From the NCBI GenBank assembly GCA_030697205.1, contig JAUYQP010000044.1:1-45914 (forward strand): 45,914 bases of DNA, written 5' to 3'. The DNA is from Mycobacteriales bacterium. GTDB lineage: Bacteria; Actinomycetota; Actinomycetes; Mycobacteriales; SCTD01. Below the pieces are notes generated by a model. It saw only the letters and a program-made list of their open reading frames with translations. It was not told the DNA's origin and did no database searches. Shown one piece after another: positions 32,792-44,000 of this stretch (position 1 is the stretch's first letter; every line of letters begins with the position of its first letter). The translations under genes and the position numbers were made by a program.

Positions 32792-33818
32792 GGACGTGCG
32801 CGAGGGCGAGCTGCTCGCCGGACAGCCGCGGGTCCTCCGCCGGCTCGTCCGACCCACCAGCCGATGCCGAGCCCTTGGCAGCGGTCGAGTCGGGGAAGGC
32901 CTTGTAGGCCAGGTGCAGCACCTGGTCGGCGACCTTCGGGGCGACCGCGTAGAGGACCTCGGCGGCGGTGCCGAGCCGGGTGTTGATGCTCTTCGGGCGT
33001 GAGCGCAGCGCCTCGCAGACCATCGCGCCGGCCTCCTCGGGCGTGATCGCGGGGAAGGCGTCGTACATCTTGGTGGGGGCGATCATCGGGGTCCGCACCA
33101 GCGGCATGTGGATGGTCGTGAAGGTGACGCCGTGGCCGAGGGTCTCGGCCGCCGCGATGCGCGAGTAGGCGTCGAGCGCGGCCTTCGAGGCGACGTACGC
33201 CGAGAACCTCGGCGCACCGGTCTGCACCCCGATGGACGACACGTTGACGACGTGACCGAAGCGCTGCGCCGTCATGCCGGGAAGCAGCCCGGTGATGAGG
33301 CGCACCGCCCCGAAGTAGTTGAGCTGCATGGTGCGCTCGAGGTCGTGGAAGCGGTCGTAGGACAGCTTGATGCTGCGCCGGATCGAGCGGCCCGCGTTGT
33401 TGACGAGGAAGTCGACGCCGCCGTGGGCCTCGTTGACGTCCTTGACGAGGGTGTCGATCGCCTCGAGGTCCGACAGGTCGCAGGTGTGGACGTGGCAGGT
33501 GCCGCCGGCCTCGGTGATCTCCTGCTGCACCTCGAGCAGCTTGTCGAGCGTGCGGGCCACGATGATCGGGATGCCGCCGGCCGCGGCGATCTGGTGGGCC
33601 GCCGCCGCGCCGATGCCCGACGAGCCGCCGGTGATGAGGACCCGCTTGCCCTCGATCGCGGCCCGCAGCGAGCGGTCCCTGTGCAGGTCGGGGTCGAGGC
33701 GGCGCTCCCAGAAGTCCCAGAGCCGCCAGGCGTAGTCCGCGAGCGGCGGCACCGCGATGCCGCTGCCGGCCAGCGCCCGCTCCGCGTCGCGGGTGTCGAA
33801 CTGCGGCACCAGCGCCAT
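32772..33818 (-). CDS. C-terminal SDR domain of the broken gene, possibly still expressed
   Basis: This 348-residue frame encodes the linker MALVPQFDTRDAERALAGSG and a complete classical SDR: nucleotide loop TGGSSGIGAAA, VNNAGRS, the catalytic serine in VVNVSSIGVQ, and Tyr-Lys in YVASKAALDAY. It resembles the fatty acyl-CoA reductase domain of mycobacterial AcrA1. The ATG at 33818 has no ribosome-binding site because it lies inside the original gene. Expression as a stand-alone enzyme would need a new start. It converges with and overlaps the carotenoid oxygenase gene by 20 bp. Confidence 0.55.
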   Translation of the reverse strand: MALVPQFDTRDAERALAGSGIAVPPLADYAWRLWDFWERRLDPDLHRDRSLRAAIEGKRVLITGGSSGIGAAAAHQIAAAGGIPIIVARTLDKLLEVQQEITEAGGTCHVHTCDLSDLEAIDTLVKDVNEAHGGVDFLVNNAGRSIRRSIKLSYDRFHDLERTMQLNYFGAVRLITGLLPGMTAQRFGHVVNVSSIGVQTGAPRFSAYVASKAALDAYSRIAAAETLGHGVTFTTIHMPLVRTPMIAPTKMYDAFPAITPEEAGAMVCEALRSRPKSINTRLGTAAEVLYAVAPKVADQVLHLAYKAFPDSTAAKGSASAGGSDEPAEDPRLSGEQLALAHVLKGVHW

Positions 33819-34285
33819 GTGGCCGACGACCTCGTCGGGAATGCCGAGGTCGGCGAGGAAGGACCGCCGCGCCTCGGCGAGCTGCCCTCGCGGAACAAGC
33901 CCTTGTGCTCACCCGCGACGGCGATGGACGAGACGTGGTGCAGGGTCGCGCCGAGGGCGTTGGCGAGCTCGACGGCGTGGCGGGTGTCGGCGACGTTGCT
34001 CGTCTCGTTGTCCAGTTCGGCAGTGGCGGCGCTGGCCGTCATGTCGTAGAGCGCGGCGAGGTGGAAGACCTCGGTGACGCCGGCGAGCCCTGCGGGATCG
34101 ACCCCGAGCATCGGCTCGGCGAGGTCACCGACGACCGGCTTCACCCGCGGGTCGTCGAACAGCGCGGCCAGCTTGTCGACCGACTGCGCGCGGACCAGGA
34201 CGTGCACGTCGCCCTCGCGCTGCAGCAGTCGCGCCACCAGGCGCTTGCCGATGAACCCGGTGGCTCCGGTCACGAAGTACGTCAC
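32772..34285 (-). pseudogene. Broken two-domain SDR gene (AcrA1-like acyl-CoA reductase)
   Basis: The gene begins at a GTG at 34285 (AGGGAG 6 nt upstream) and encodes 134 residues of an extended SDR: TYFVTGATGFIGKRLVARLL, VVGDLAEPMLG, HLAALYDM and HVSSIAVAGEHKGLFREG. At about 33884 this domain stops abruptly. The next bases, in another frame, encode QLAEARRSFLADLGIPDEVV and the classical C-terminal SDR. Relatives with this order are single proteins of about 650 residues that reduce acyl-CoA to aldehyde. Here roughly 150 residues of the first domain are missing and the frame is shifted. The original frame runs on to 33272 as arginine/serine-rich sequence. A real deletion or an assembly fault could explain it. 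Confidence 0.7.
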
Positions 34286-34328
34286 GACATGCTCCCTCGT
34301 CGTCGAGGTCGCCTTCCTACACCCGCGG

Positions 34329-34787
34329 CTACCTCCGCGTGGGGCCTCCGAGCAGCGCATCGAGCGCCCGCGCCGTCCCGGGGTTGGGGGCGAAGAGCTC
34401 CGCCGCGCTCGGCAGCACCGGCGTTGGCCGCTCCTCGTCCTCGTCGAGACCTACGCCGGGAGGCTCCTGCGGGCCGGCCGCCGGCAGCGCTGCCGGCGCG
34501 ACCGCGGGTGCCGCTGCGCCGGTGGCGGCGGTCTCGACGGCGCGCGCGAGCAGGAGGCGCCGGGCCTCGAGCCGTGCCTCGTCGAGGTCGACGGACCTGT
34601 CGAGCAGCGAAGCGGTCGGGCACGGCGTCGGCAGCCCGCAGCCGCGGCACGTGCCGCCGGGTCCGGGCTCGTGCAGGGTCGCGGCGGTGGCGAGCACGCC
34701 GGTGGCGGCGTCGCCCTCGCGGGCGCGCGCGACGAGGTCGGCGAGCATCGCGTCGTAGACGGGGGTGGGGTCGAGGCTGGCGCTCAC
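34329..34787 (-). CDS. Hypothetical protein with a CxxC motif
   Basis: This 152-residue protein has an N-terminal helical part with CRGCGLPTPC near residue 47, which could bind zinc, followed by an alpha-helical stretch (DLDEARLEARRLLLARAVE), a low-complexity Ala/Pro segment and an acidic EDEERPTP region. There is no signal peptide or membrane helix. I do not recognise the family. The GTG at 34787 is chosen because TTGGCT lies 7 nt upstream, the same element and spacing seen before the desulfurase-like gene. A GTG at 34793 would add two residues. It is upstream of the broken SDR gene on the same strand, 43 bp away. Confidence 0.6.
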   Translation of the reverse strand: MSASLDPTPVYDAMLADLVARAREGDAATGVLATAATLHEPGPGGTCRGCGLPTPCPTASLLDRSVDLDEARLEARRLLLARAVETAATGAAAPAVAPAALPAAGPQEPPGVGLDEDEERPTPVLPSAAELFAPNPGTARALDALLGGPTRR

Positions 34788-35049
34788 CGGCACCAGCCAA
34801 CCAGATGTCGGACGGTCCCTGGGCGATCCCCGGCCGAGGTGCCCCGAGCCCGGGTCGTCAGCACCGCCGAGAGTCGTCCTTGCGGCCAGACCTGCTGGTC
34901 AATTGTGATGGTGTTCGGCGCTGGCGCTGGCGCTCCGCAGGGCAGCGCGACACGGTGAGGGCACGGGCCCGGGGCCCTGGTTGACGTCCGGCGCGCGTGT
35001 GTCCGGCGGAGCCGCACGACGCGCGGGCGACGGCCCGGGAGGAGACGTC

Positions 35050-38000
35050 ATGACGCTCGGCAGCCGAGGCCAGCGCGGTCCCGACGGCAGGACGGGCCCG
35101 GGTGTCCCGCGCCGTCGCCTCGTCCTGCTCGGCACCGTCGGTGCGGCGCTGGTGACCGGTGCCGTGATGGCCCTGGCCGTCTCGCCCACCCCTGACCCAC
35201 CCACCGTGACCTCGGTCGTCCCCTCGGCCACCTACACGACGCTGACAGTCGCGCTCTCGCAGCCGCTGCACGCCTCGGTCTCCGGCACGACCACGACCCC
35301 GCTCGTCTCGCCCTCGGCGTGGTCGGTCCGCACAGGCGCGAGGCGCGTGGCCCCGACGGCGGTGACGGGCAGCTCCTCGTCGTACGTCCTGACCGTCCCG
35401 ACGGGGGAGGTGACCCCCAACGTCTCGGCGGTCGTCATCCCGGGCGGCACGGCCGTTGACGCGACCGGCGCGGTGGTGTCCGCGGAGCTGTCGAAGGTCG
35501 TGCCGCTCACGGCGGCTGACGCCCGGCGACCCCTGAGCGCTCTGAGCGCGGTGCAGGTGGACGGCAAGGCCTTCGGACCGTTGCCCTTCGTCGGCACGTG
35601 GTTCCAGAACGTCGCACCGGTGGCGGGTCCGTCGACGGTGGTCGTGCCGGACGCGGTGCCGGGAGCGACCGAGCCGCCGCCGCTGTCCGCGACCGCGCGG
35701 CTGGCGTCCACGCCGCGACCGCTGACCGCCCTGCTCCCGACGCTCGCGGACGCGATCACCCTCGCCGGGCAGGCCACGACGCAGGACGGTGTGGCTGCCG
35801 CGCTCACGGCGGTCCCGGGCATCGGTGCGGTGACCTTCAGCGGGTCCGACATCACGATGGCCTTCGATCCGTCGGAGTCGAGCGGGCGGCGCAGTTCCAC
35901 GCAGCTCACGACGGTGTCCGCGCTGCCCTACGCCGTGGACGGCACGACGACCTTCGACCTGCACCTGCGCGGCTCGCTGACCCTCACGTCCGGTGCGACG
36001 ACGGGACCGGTGCTGAAGGCGATCGACCTGAGCATGGAGCCGCGCTCCCTCACCCTCCCGGGCACCGCCCGCATCGGCATGGTGACGGTGACCCCCGAGC
36101 AGGCGGTCGTGGTGGACACCCTCTCGGCCAAGGTCGTCTGCGCGACGTCCTGCAGCACCGGCAGCACCGGCAGCACCACATCCTCGGTGAGCGGCTCCCT
36201 GCGCCTAGACCTGAGCGCGGTGTCCTACGACGACAGCGCAGCCGCCGTGACGCGCGTCGCGCTCACCACCGGCACCTCGCCGCTGGGCGTGCAGTGGAGC
36301 CCCGCGACCTGGGACCTCGCGGGTCTGGTCGCCCTCACCGACGAGACCTCCGCGGCCAGCCTGGCCCTGCTCGCGACGACCACACCGGTCGTCACAGGCG
36401 ACTCCGCCTTCCGGGCCGCCGAGCTGCCGCAGTTCGCGACGCTCGACACCCGCGCCTTCGTCATGGGCCTGGAGTGGGTCGGGTCCTGGCTGCGCTCGCT
36501 CGACGGGGTCGAGGGCTTCGGCACCGAGCTGCCGGCCGTCGGCCTGACCGTCGGTGACGTCCTCGCGCTGTCCGACCAGGTCGGGGCCGAGGTCACCGGG
36601 CTGATCGAGGAGCTCGAGGGCGACGGCACGACGGCGGGTCGGCGCGACCCGTCGGCGCAGGACCTCGTCGCCACGCTGTGCCGGAGCGGCCTCATGACCT
36701 GCGGCACAGCCGGTGCGCTCGAGGGGCTGACCGTCACCCCGGACGCCATCACCTACGACGTGCGGCTGTCGGTCTGCCGGGTGCTCTTCGAGGACGCCGG
36801 CACCTGCACGACCCCGACGGGGGTCGCTGCCGGCGACGCCGGGCCGACCCTCGACCTCGCCGTCGGCGACGACATGACGCGCTCCGCCGACCTCGGGCCG
36901 CTTGGGGGCATCAGCACCACGTTGAGCGCCGGCACCTGGAAGGGCACCGCGTCGGCGACGCTCGCCTTCCAGCTCCGCATGGACCTGCGGACCAAGGAAG
37001 AGATCAAGACGGCGCTCGGGCTCACCGAGGCGCAGGCTGTGGTCGACCCCGGCCACCCGGCGCGCGACTGGATCGTCCCCGGCGACCTGTGCCGCGGGGT
37101 CGCGCTCGGCATCCTGCCCGGCTACAGCACGACGGCCTTCGCCTCGGCCAACAAGGTGCTGAGCGACGGCGAGCCGACCGCCGCGTGCGACACGCTCGCG
37201 TGGACCGACGGCGGCAAGGTCCTGCTGCCCGGGGTCGACGACGCCGCCGACACAGCTCACACCGTCACCGACGAGGAGGTCTGTCGGGGAGTCGGGCTCA
37301 AGCACGCCCGCGCGCTGCCGGACTTCCTCGCGGACAACCCGTCGCTCGCCGGCACGACAGCCGCCCCGACCGTGCCCGTGACCGCGTGCGCGGCCCTGGC
37401 CAAGCAACACCTGCTGGCCGCGTCGACAGCGGCGCGGGAGGCCCTGCCGTCGTTCGTCTACTACGTCCCGCCGCCCGGCGCGCCGCTCTCGATCGGCCAC
37501 CGCCTCTCCATCTCCGGGCTGGGCACAGAGCCGCTGGCCGCAGCGTCGGTCGGCATCACCGGCACCGGGCTCGGCGGCACGGCGCAGCTCGGCCTGCTCG
37601 ACCTCGGGCTGACGGGCAGCGCCACGGTCTTGCCGACGGTGGCGCTCACCCTTACCAACACCACGGGCAAGCCGCTGACCCTCGCGGGGATGGCCTCGGC
37701 CGCGGACGCGGCGAAGGCAGAGACCCCGCCCACCGGCCCGGCGTCCCTGACCGGGCTGGTCGACGCCTCGCTCGGCGGCTCGATGGCCGTCGACCTCCGG
37801 CTCGCCAACGCGCTCGCCTTCCCGACCGCGCCCGCGCAGTTCCGGCTGCAGGGCGACGTGGCCGACCTCGTCCGGCCGACGACCATCACGGTGGACGGCA
37901 GCTGCGCCGACCTCACCTCGGGCGAGACCGGCCTGTGCTACTCCCTCGGCGAGTGGACGGGCCTGCGCTCCACGACGCCGGCCCAGGTCGTGCGGATGGT

Positions 38001-41000
38001 CACTGGCCTGCTCGACCGCCTCGCCGGCGTGACGAGCACCGGCGACGCCGCCTTCGAGCTGCCCTTCGTCGGGGTCTCGGTGCAGGACCTGGTCGCGTTC
38101 GACGCCAAGCTCCGCGTTCTGGCCGAGACCGTAGAGGGCCTGGACCCGCAGAGCCTCACGGCCCTGCAGGCAGCCCTCGCCGCCGGCCTCGTGAGCGCCG
38201 GCCTCCCGGCCGAGCTGGTCACCGTCGACATCCAGGCCTACGCAGGCAAGCGCGCACTTCTCGTCGCCGTGCCGCTCAGCGTCGAGGAGTCTGCGTCGTA
38301 CCCCTTCAGCTTCGACGTCGGCTTCGGCGACGACGGACCCCTACCCGTCCGGATCGCGCCGTCGGACGGCGGCGCGCAGCTCACCGCGCAGGGCAGTGCG
38401 AGCTTCACCCCGACCCTGGGGCTGATGCTCGACGGCGCGGCCACCGACCCGCTGGACGACCGTCTCTTCCTCGCGGTCGACGAGGCCACGGACCCGACGC
38501 TGTCCGGGACCGTCTCGGCCGACGTGGCCGGCGACGTGACGTTCGGCCCGCTGTCGACCGACGTCAGCGGTCGCGTCGAGGCGACGCCTTCGGTGACGGT
38601 CGCGCTGTCTGCGCTCGGCACCGACGGTCGGCTCACCCTGAGCCGCTTGAGCGACCTGCTCGTCGACGGGGCCGGCTCCTCGCTCACCTGGGGGGGAGCG
38701 CTCTCCGTCGACGCGGCCATCGGCGGCCCCGCCGGACCGCTCGAGCTCGCCTGGAGCGCCGACCTCGCCGACCTGGTCGACGGCGGGACGGGCACCTTCG
38801 CCCCCGGCAAGAGCCCGGCCGACTGGGAGCTCGCCGGCCTCACGCTCGACCTCGAGACGCTGGTGCGCGGGACGTCGCAGACCAGCCGCTTCGTCGGCCG
38901 GGCACTGGCGAGCAGTGACGCGCTGTCGACGAGCCTGCCGCTGGTCGGCGACGAGCTCGCCAAGCTCTCGCAGGTGGGTAAGGACCTGCAGGCGTTCTCC
39001 ACGGCGGTCGACGAGCTCTGGGCCACTGTCGAGGAGGAGCAGGGGCCGTTCGTCGACGGCATCAACGACACCCTCCAGGAGGAGGTGTGCGCGCCGCTGG
39101 CCGTTGCAGGGACCTGCGAGATCGCGCTGCGCCTCTACGACGACGACGGCGAGGAGGTGGAGATCGGCAACGCCACCCGCGTCGAGCTGGGGCTCACCCT
39201 CGAGCAGCAGTACCTCCGCACGCTCGACACCCCCAAGCTGCTCGACGTGCCGGGCTTCGAGCTCGACACCCGCGCGAACCTCGAGGTCACGGCCGGCTAC
39301 CGGCTCGGCCTGACCCTCGGGCTCAGTCTCGCTGACGGCTTCTACGTCAAGGGCTTCGACCTCGACGGCGAGGACGAGGCCACGCGCCTGCTGGAGATCT
39401 ACGGCAAGGCGACCCTGCAGCACAGCCGCGCCGAGCTCGACGCCGCAGGCGGCTCGGGCAGCGCCTCCGACCGCAGGGGCCTCAAGGTCGGTGGCGTCAC
39501 CGTCTTCACCCTGGAGGAGATCGACCTCGGGCTGACCGGCACCCTCGGCCCGGACGGCACCAACGCCGCCGGCTTCGCCCTGGACATGCCGAGCGCGCTG
39601 ACGCTGAGCGACATCACCAGCCGCCGCCGCACCCTCGACAGCATCTTCGAGCCGCGCATCAGCGTCGCGGCGACGGCGAAGATCGTCATCCAGACACCGG
39701 ACGACCTCGCCAAGGAGGTCCCCGTCCTGCGCTTCCCGGTCCACTTCGACTGGACCGTCGACGCGGTCCTCGCCAAGGGCCTCGAGCTGCCCTCGCCCAA
39801 CCTCTCGATCGGCAAGGCCGACGAGGACTCGTTCGTCGCCATCGACGCCTCGGGCCTGCTCGAGGGCGTGGTCAAGCCCGCGCTGGTGGAGCTCAACAAG
39901 TACAACCCGGTCGCGCAGGCCAAGCCGGTCCGCGACGCGCTCAACACCGAGATCCCCGTCGTCGACCAGACGGTCCGCTCGATGCTCGACGTCGCCCTGT
40001 CCGGCGACGCGTCGTGGAAGCTGTTCGGCTTCCTGCTCGACCTCGACGAGGTGGCCACCAGCCTGAAGGACGACCCGACGCCCATGGCCAAGGGCACCTT
40101 CGTCGACCTGGGCGGCTACACCGTCCTGCCGAAGGCGGAGTCGGGCTTCTTCGAGCCGGAGACGGGCGGGGTCTGGGCCGTCCCGGAGCTGGCCTTCATC
40201 CGCGAGCTGATCGGGACCCTGTCGAGCTCGGCGGGCGGGTCGAAGACCTTCACGCCGCCCGCGCCCAAGGTTCCGGCGAAGCCGGGCGCACCGCGGGTCA
40301 GCACCGGTGGGCCGGCGACCACGACCTTCGCGGGCACGCCGCCCAAGCGGCCGTCGTTCGGGCAGATCGTCAGCATGCCGATCCTGGACAACCCGATGTC
40401 GGCCGCGACGCTGCTCTTCGGCGGCGAGGTCGACCCGGTCAGCTTCATCGAGATCGCCCCTCCGCCGGTCGACTTCGGGCTGAGCATCAAGTTCTCCCGC
40501 ACGCTGTTCAAGCTCGACGTCGCCTTCCTCGAGGCCGAGCTGTCCGTCGGTCTGGAGGGAGCGGTCGGCGTCGTCCTGCGCGTCGGTGTCGGCTACAGCT
40601 CGCACGGCCTCACCAGTGGCAACCCCGTCAACGGCCTCTACCTCGTCGACGCCTACGACGGAGAGCGCGACCTGCCGCTGATCGCTCTGGGCGGGCGCGT
40701 CTCCGCCCGGGTCGACGGCCGCTTCGCGGTGCTCGGCATCGCCGAGGCCACCTTCAGCGGGTCGGGCTACGTCCGGCTCGAGGGCGGCCTCGACCTCTAC
40801 GACGAGTCGCCCGCGATCCCGGAGGCGGGCCGCGGCGACGGGATGTTCCACGTCGACGAGATGGCACGCGTCATCAAGGGACACCGCATCGACGGCCCGG
40901 AGGCGAGCCTCGCCGACGCCTTCTGCATCTTCCGGCCGACGGTCCAGCTCGAGGCCGGCCTGGCCTTCGGTGGCTCCGCCACGGTCGCGGGCATCAAGGT

Positions 41001-44000
41001 GTGGAGCGGCTCGTGGGCGCAGGACTGGGTGCTCGTCGACGAGTCCATCACCTGCCCTGAGGCGCCTCGGGTGGCGCAGCTGGAGGAGCGCCGGCTCATC
41101 CTCAACGCCGGTCCCTACGCCGCTGACCGGCTCGACGGCAGGACCATCGCCGACGAGGGCTTCACGGTTGACCTCTGGACCGACACGACGGGGTCCGAGG
41201 GGAAGAGGGGCACGCAGTACCTCAGGGTCAGCGGCGCCGCGGGCCTGGCGGGCTCGACCTATGACGCGATGCTGTTCGCGGTCGACGCGGTCGAGGAGAT
41301 CTACGCCGACCTCGGTCCGGGCGCCGACACCGTCACCATCTCCACCGACGTCACCACCCCGGCCAACGTCTTCGGGGGTGCCGGCAACGACACGCTCAAG
41401 GGCGGTGGCGGCGACGACCTGCTCGACGGCGGCACAGGGACCGACCGCATCGAGACCCGCGCCGGCAACGACACCGTCGTCATCGGTGCCGACGGGACGG
41501 GCCCGCGCGACGTCACCTCGGGCAACGGGCTCGGCAGCTGCGCGACCGGCTGCAACGTGGTCGTCCTCGGCAGCGGCGACGACCTGGTCCGCGGTGGCCC
41601 GTCGGCCGTCGTCTACCAGCCCGCTCCAGGTGGCTACGGCAACGACCGCATCGAGCACGAGGGCACCTCGATGGTGCTCGACCTCGGGACCTCGAGCGCG
41701 GGCGTGACCGGTGTGGTCGACGGCCTCGGCGGCCGCTTCACCTCCTCGGCAGGCGTGATCGAGACCAGCGACCCGACCTCGATGGCCCGGCTGCTCGGGT
41801 CGACGGGCGCCGACGACTTCAGGGTCCTCGACGGCCCCGTCGGGATGTACGTCGACGGCGGCCCCGGCACAGACATCGTCACCGTCGAGACCAACGGCAA
41901 CGACCGCACCGTGCGCGCCCACGACTACGGCGCCGACGACGGCGCCAAGGCCGACACACTGGTGGTCCAGGGGACGACCGGGACCGACAAGATCCTGCTG
42001 CGGGCCCGCGTCAAGGGGCAGGCCATCACCGGACCTGACCGTGGCGGTGCGGCCTCCAAGGCCGACGAGGGCGTCGTCGCCGTGCTGAGCCGCGACGCAG
42101 CCAACACGAAGGCCCTGTCGCCCACCGCGCCATCCCAGGCCCCGGGCGGCCCGGTGCCGGTGTCGCACTCCTACACCGGTACGGCCAGCGCGACGCAGCT
42201 GGTCTTCTACGACAGCTCCTTCAAGGGCCTGCTGGTCGACGGCGTCGCCGGCGAGGACGACGTGTCGCTCGACGACGTCGCCACCGCCACGACCATCCAG
42301 GGCGGCCGCGGCTCCGGCACGGTCGGCAGCCACTTCCAGGTCGGGCAGATCTTCGGCTGGAACGCCGACACCATCACCCCGGCCACCGCAGCGGGGGTGG
42401 CGGCAGTGCGGACCCCGACCTCGCCGTCCAGCCCGGTCGGCTCGCTCACCGAGGGCCCCTGGGGCGACGACCAGTTCCGCTACCGCGAGTCGATCCGGGG
42501 CTGGCTGTCCTACGGCATCAGCCACCCGACGACCGTCACGGGCGGCGACGCCAACGACGAGTTCACCGTCTACAGCAACAGGGACACGCTGACCCTCGAG
42601 GGCGGCGGCGGGGACAACACCTTCACGCTGCGCTCCTTCATCTCCAACGGCTCCATCAAGGCGACCGGCGGCGACGGCAACGACACCTTCAAGTACGACT
42701 TCGAGTACGTCGCGAACAACGAGGTGGCCGTCGACGGCGGCGCGGGCTTCAACACCTTCGTGGCCATCGGCACCGAGCTGCAGGACGGCTTCACGGTCAC
42801 GCCGACCGGCGTCTCAGTCTGCGTGCCGAGCAGCACGGCCCCCGGTGTCTCCGCCCTCGACCCTCGGCTGACCCGCTCCTCGACTCTCGACGAGGCGGCG
42901 ATCGCGGCAGGCGGACTGGCCGGGACACCTGGCCTCCGAGCGCTGCCCCGCCAGCCCGACCGTGGAGCACCCGTGTCGGCGAGTGGCGCGTGCGCCATCG
43001 ACAGCGCGGCGACCAACGTCCAGCGCTACGTGCTCTACGGGCTGCAGGGCAACGACGTCTTCTGGGTCCGCGGCGCCCCGAGCGGCTCGGAGACCTACCT
43101 CATCGGCGGTGAGGACGGATCGTCCTACGTCGTCGGTGATGCCGGTGACCTGAGCAAGGTCGACGGGACGGTCGAGGTCGTCGCCGACCTGCGCAACCTG
43201 TCGCCCGCGGCGGAGCGCGCTCTTGCCTCGGTCGACCTCGCCTTCCCCGAGCCGCTGCTGCTCGCCGGCGACGTGGCCTACAGCCCGGTCGACGCGCTGA
43301 TTCCCGGCGACGCGGTGGACAAGACCGCGAAGCACACGGCCTACGTCGACGGCTCGGCCATGACAGCGGGTCAGTCCGGGACGATCAGGCGGGAGGGCAC
43401 CGGACCGACCGCTGGCATCCGCATCGCGGGCCTGACCGACGCCGCTCCGGAGACCTTCGCGCTCGCCGAGCTCGGCCCTGACGGGAGTCCGCGCAGCTAC
43501 ATCGTGCAGGGCGGCATCGGCCTGCGCGGCCTCGACCGGCTGCGGGTCGTCCTCGGCTCGGGCGCCGACGTGCTGGAGGCGGTCGGCACTCATGCGGCGT
43601 ACTCCCTGCCGGCAGAGGCGCCCTACGCCGCCACTGCCCGCGAGGGTCGCACCGAGGTCCACACCGGTGGTGGGGCAGACCGGGTGCAGCTCGACGCCGT
43701 CGACGGCCCGACCTGGGTCTGGACCGACGGAGGTGGCGGCACCGTCCGCGCAGGCAGCGGGACCGCGGTCGGCGTGACTGCGCCGCTCGAGGTCTACGGC
43801 GGTGACGGCGTCGACGTCGTCGAGGTCGACTCCGGGTCCCGCACCGTGCCCGTGCGGGCCGATGTCGACCTGCGCACGGCCCGGCCGCGCTCGTGGGGTG
43901 GCGTCCTGACGATGGCCGACCTCGCCGAGGTGACAGGCCTCGAGATGGCGGCGCCGGTCCGCCACGACGCCTCGGTCGACGTCCTGCGGATCAAGACGGG

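Noticed and set aside
35103-35190. Tat signal peptide on the giant protein
   Set aside because: RRR before a hydrophobic stretch is present, but the full twin-arginine consensus is not, so the export route is left open.
38341-42525. Very long open frame (1394 codons) on the minus strand opposite the giant gene
   Set aside because: The translation is Arg/Gly/Ala/Val-rich without domains, and the plus strand encodes clear RTX-like repeats. Long antisense frames are normal in DNA this GC-rich.
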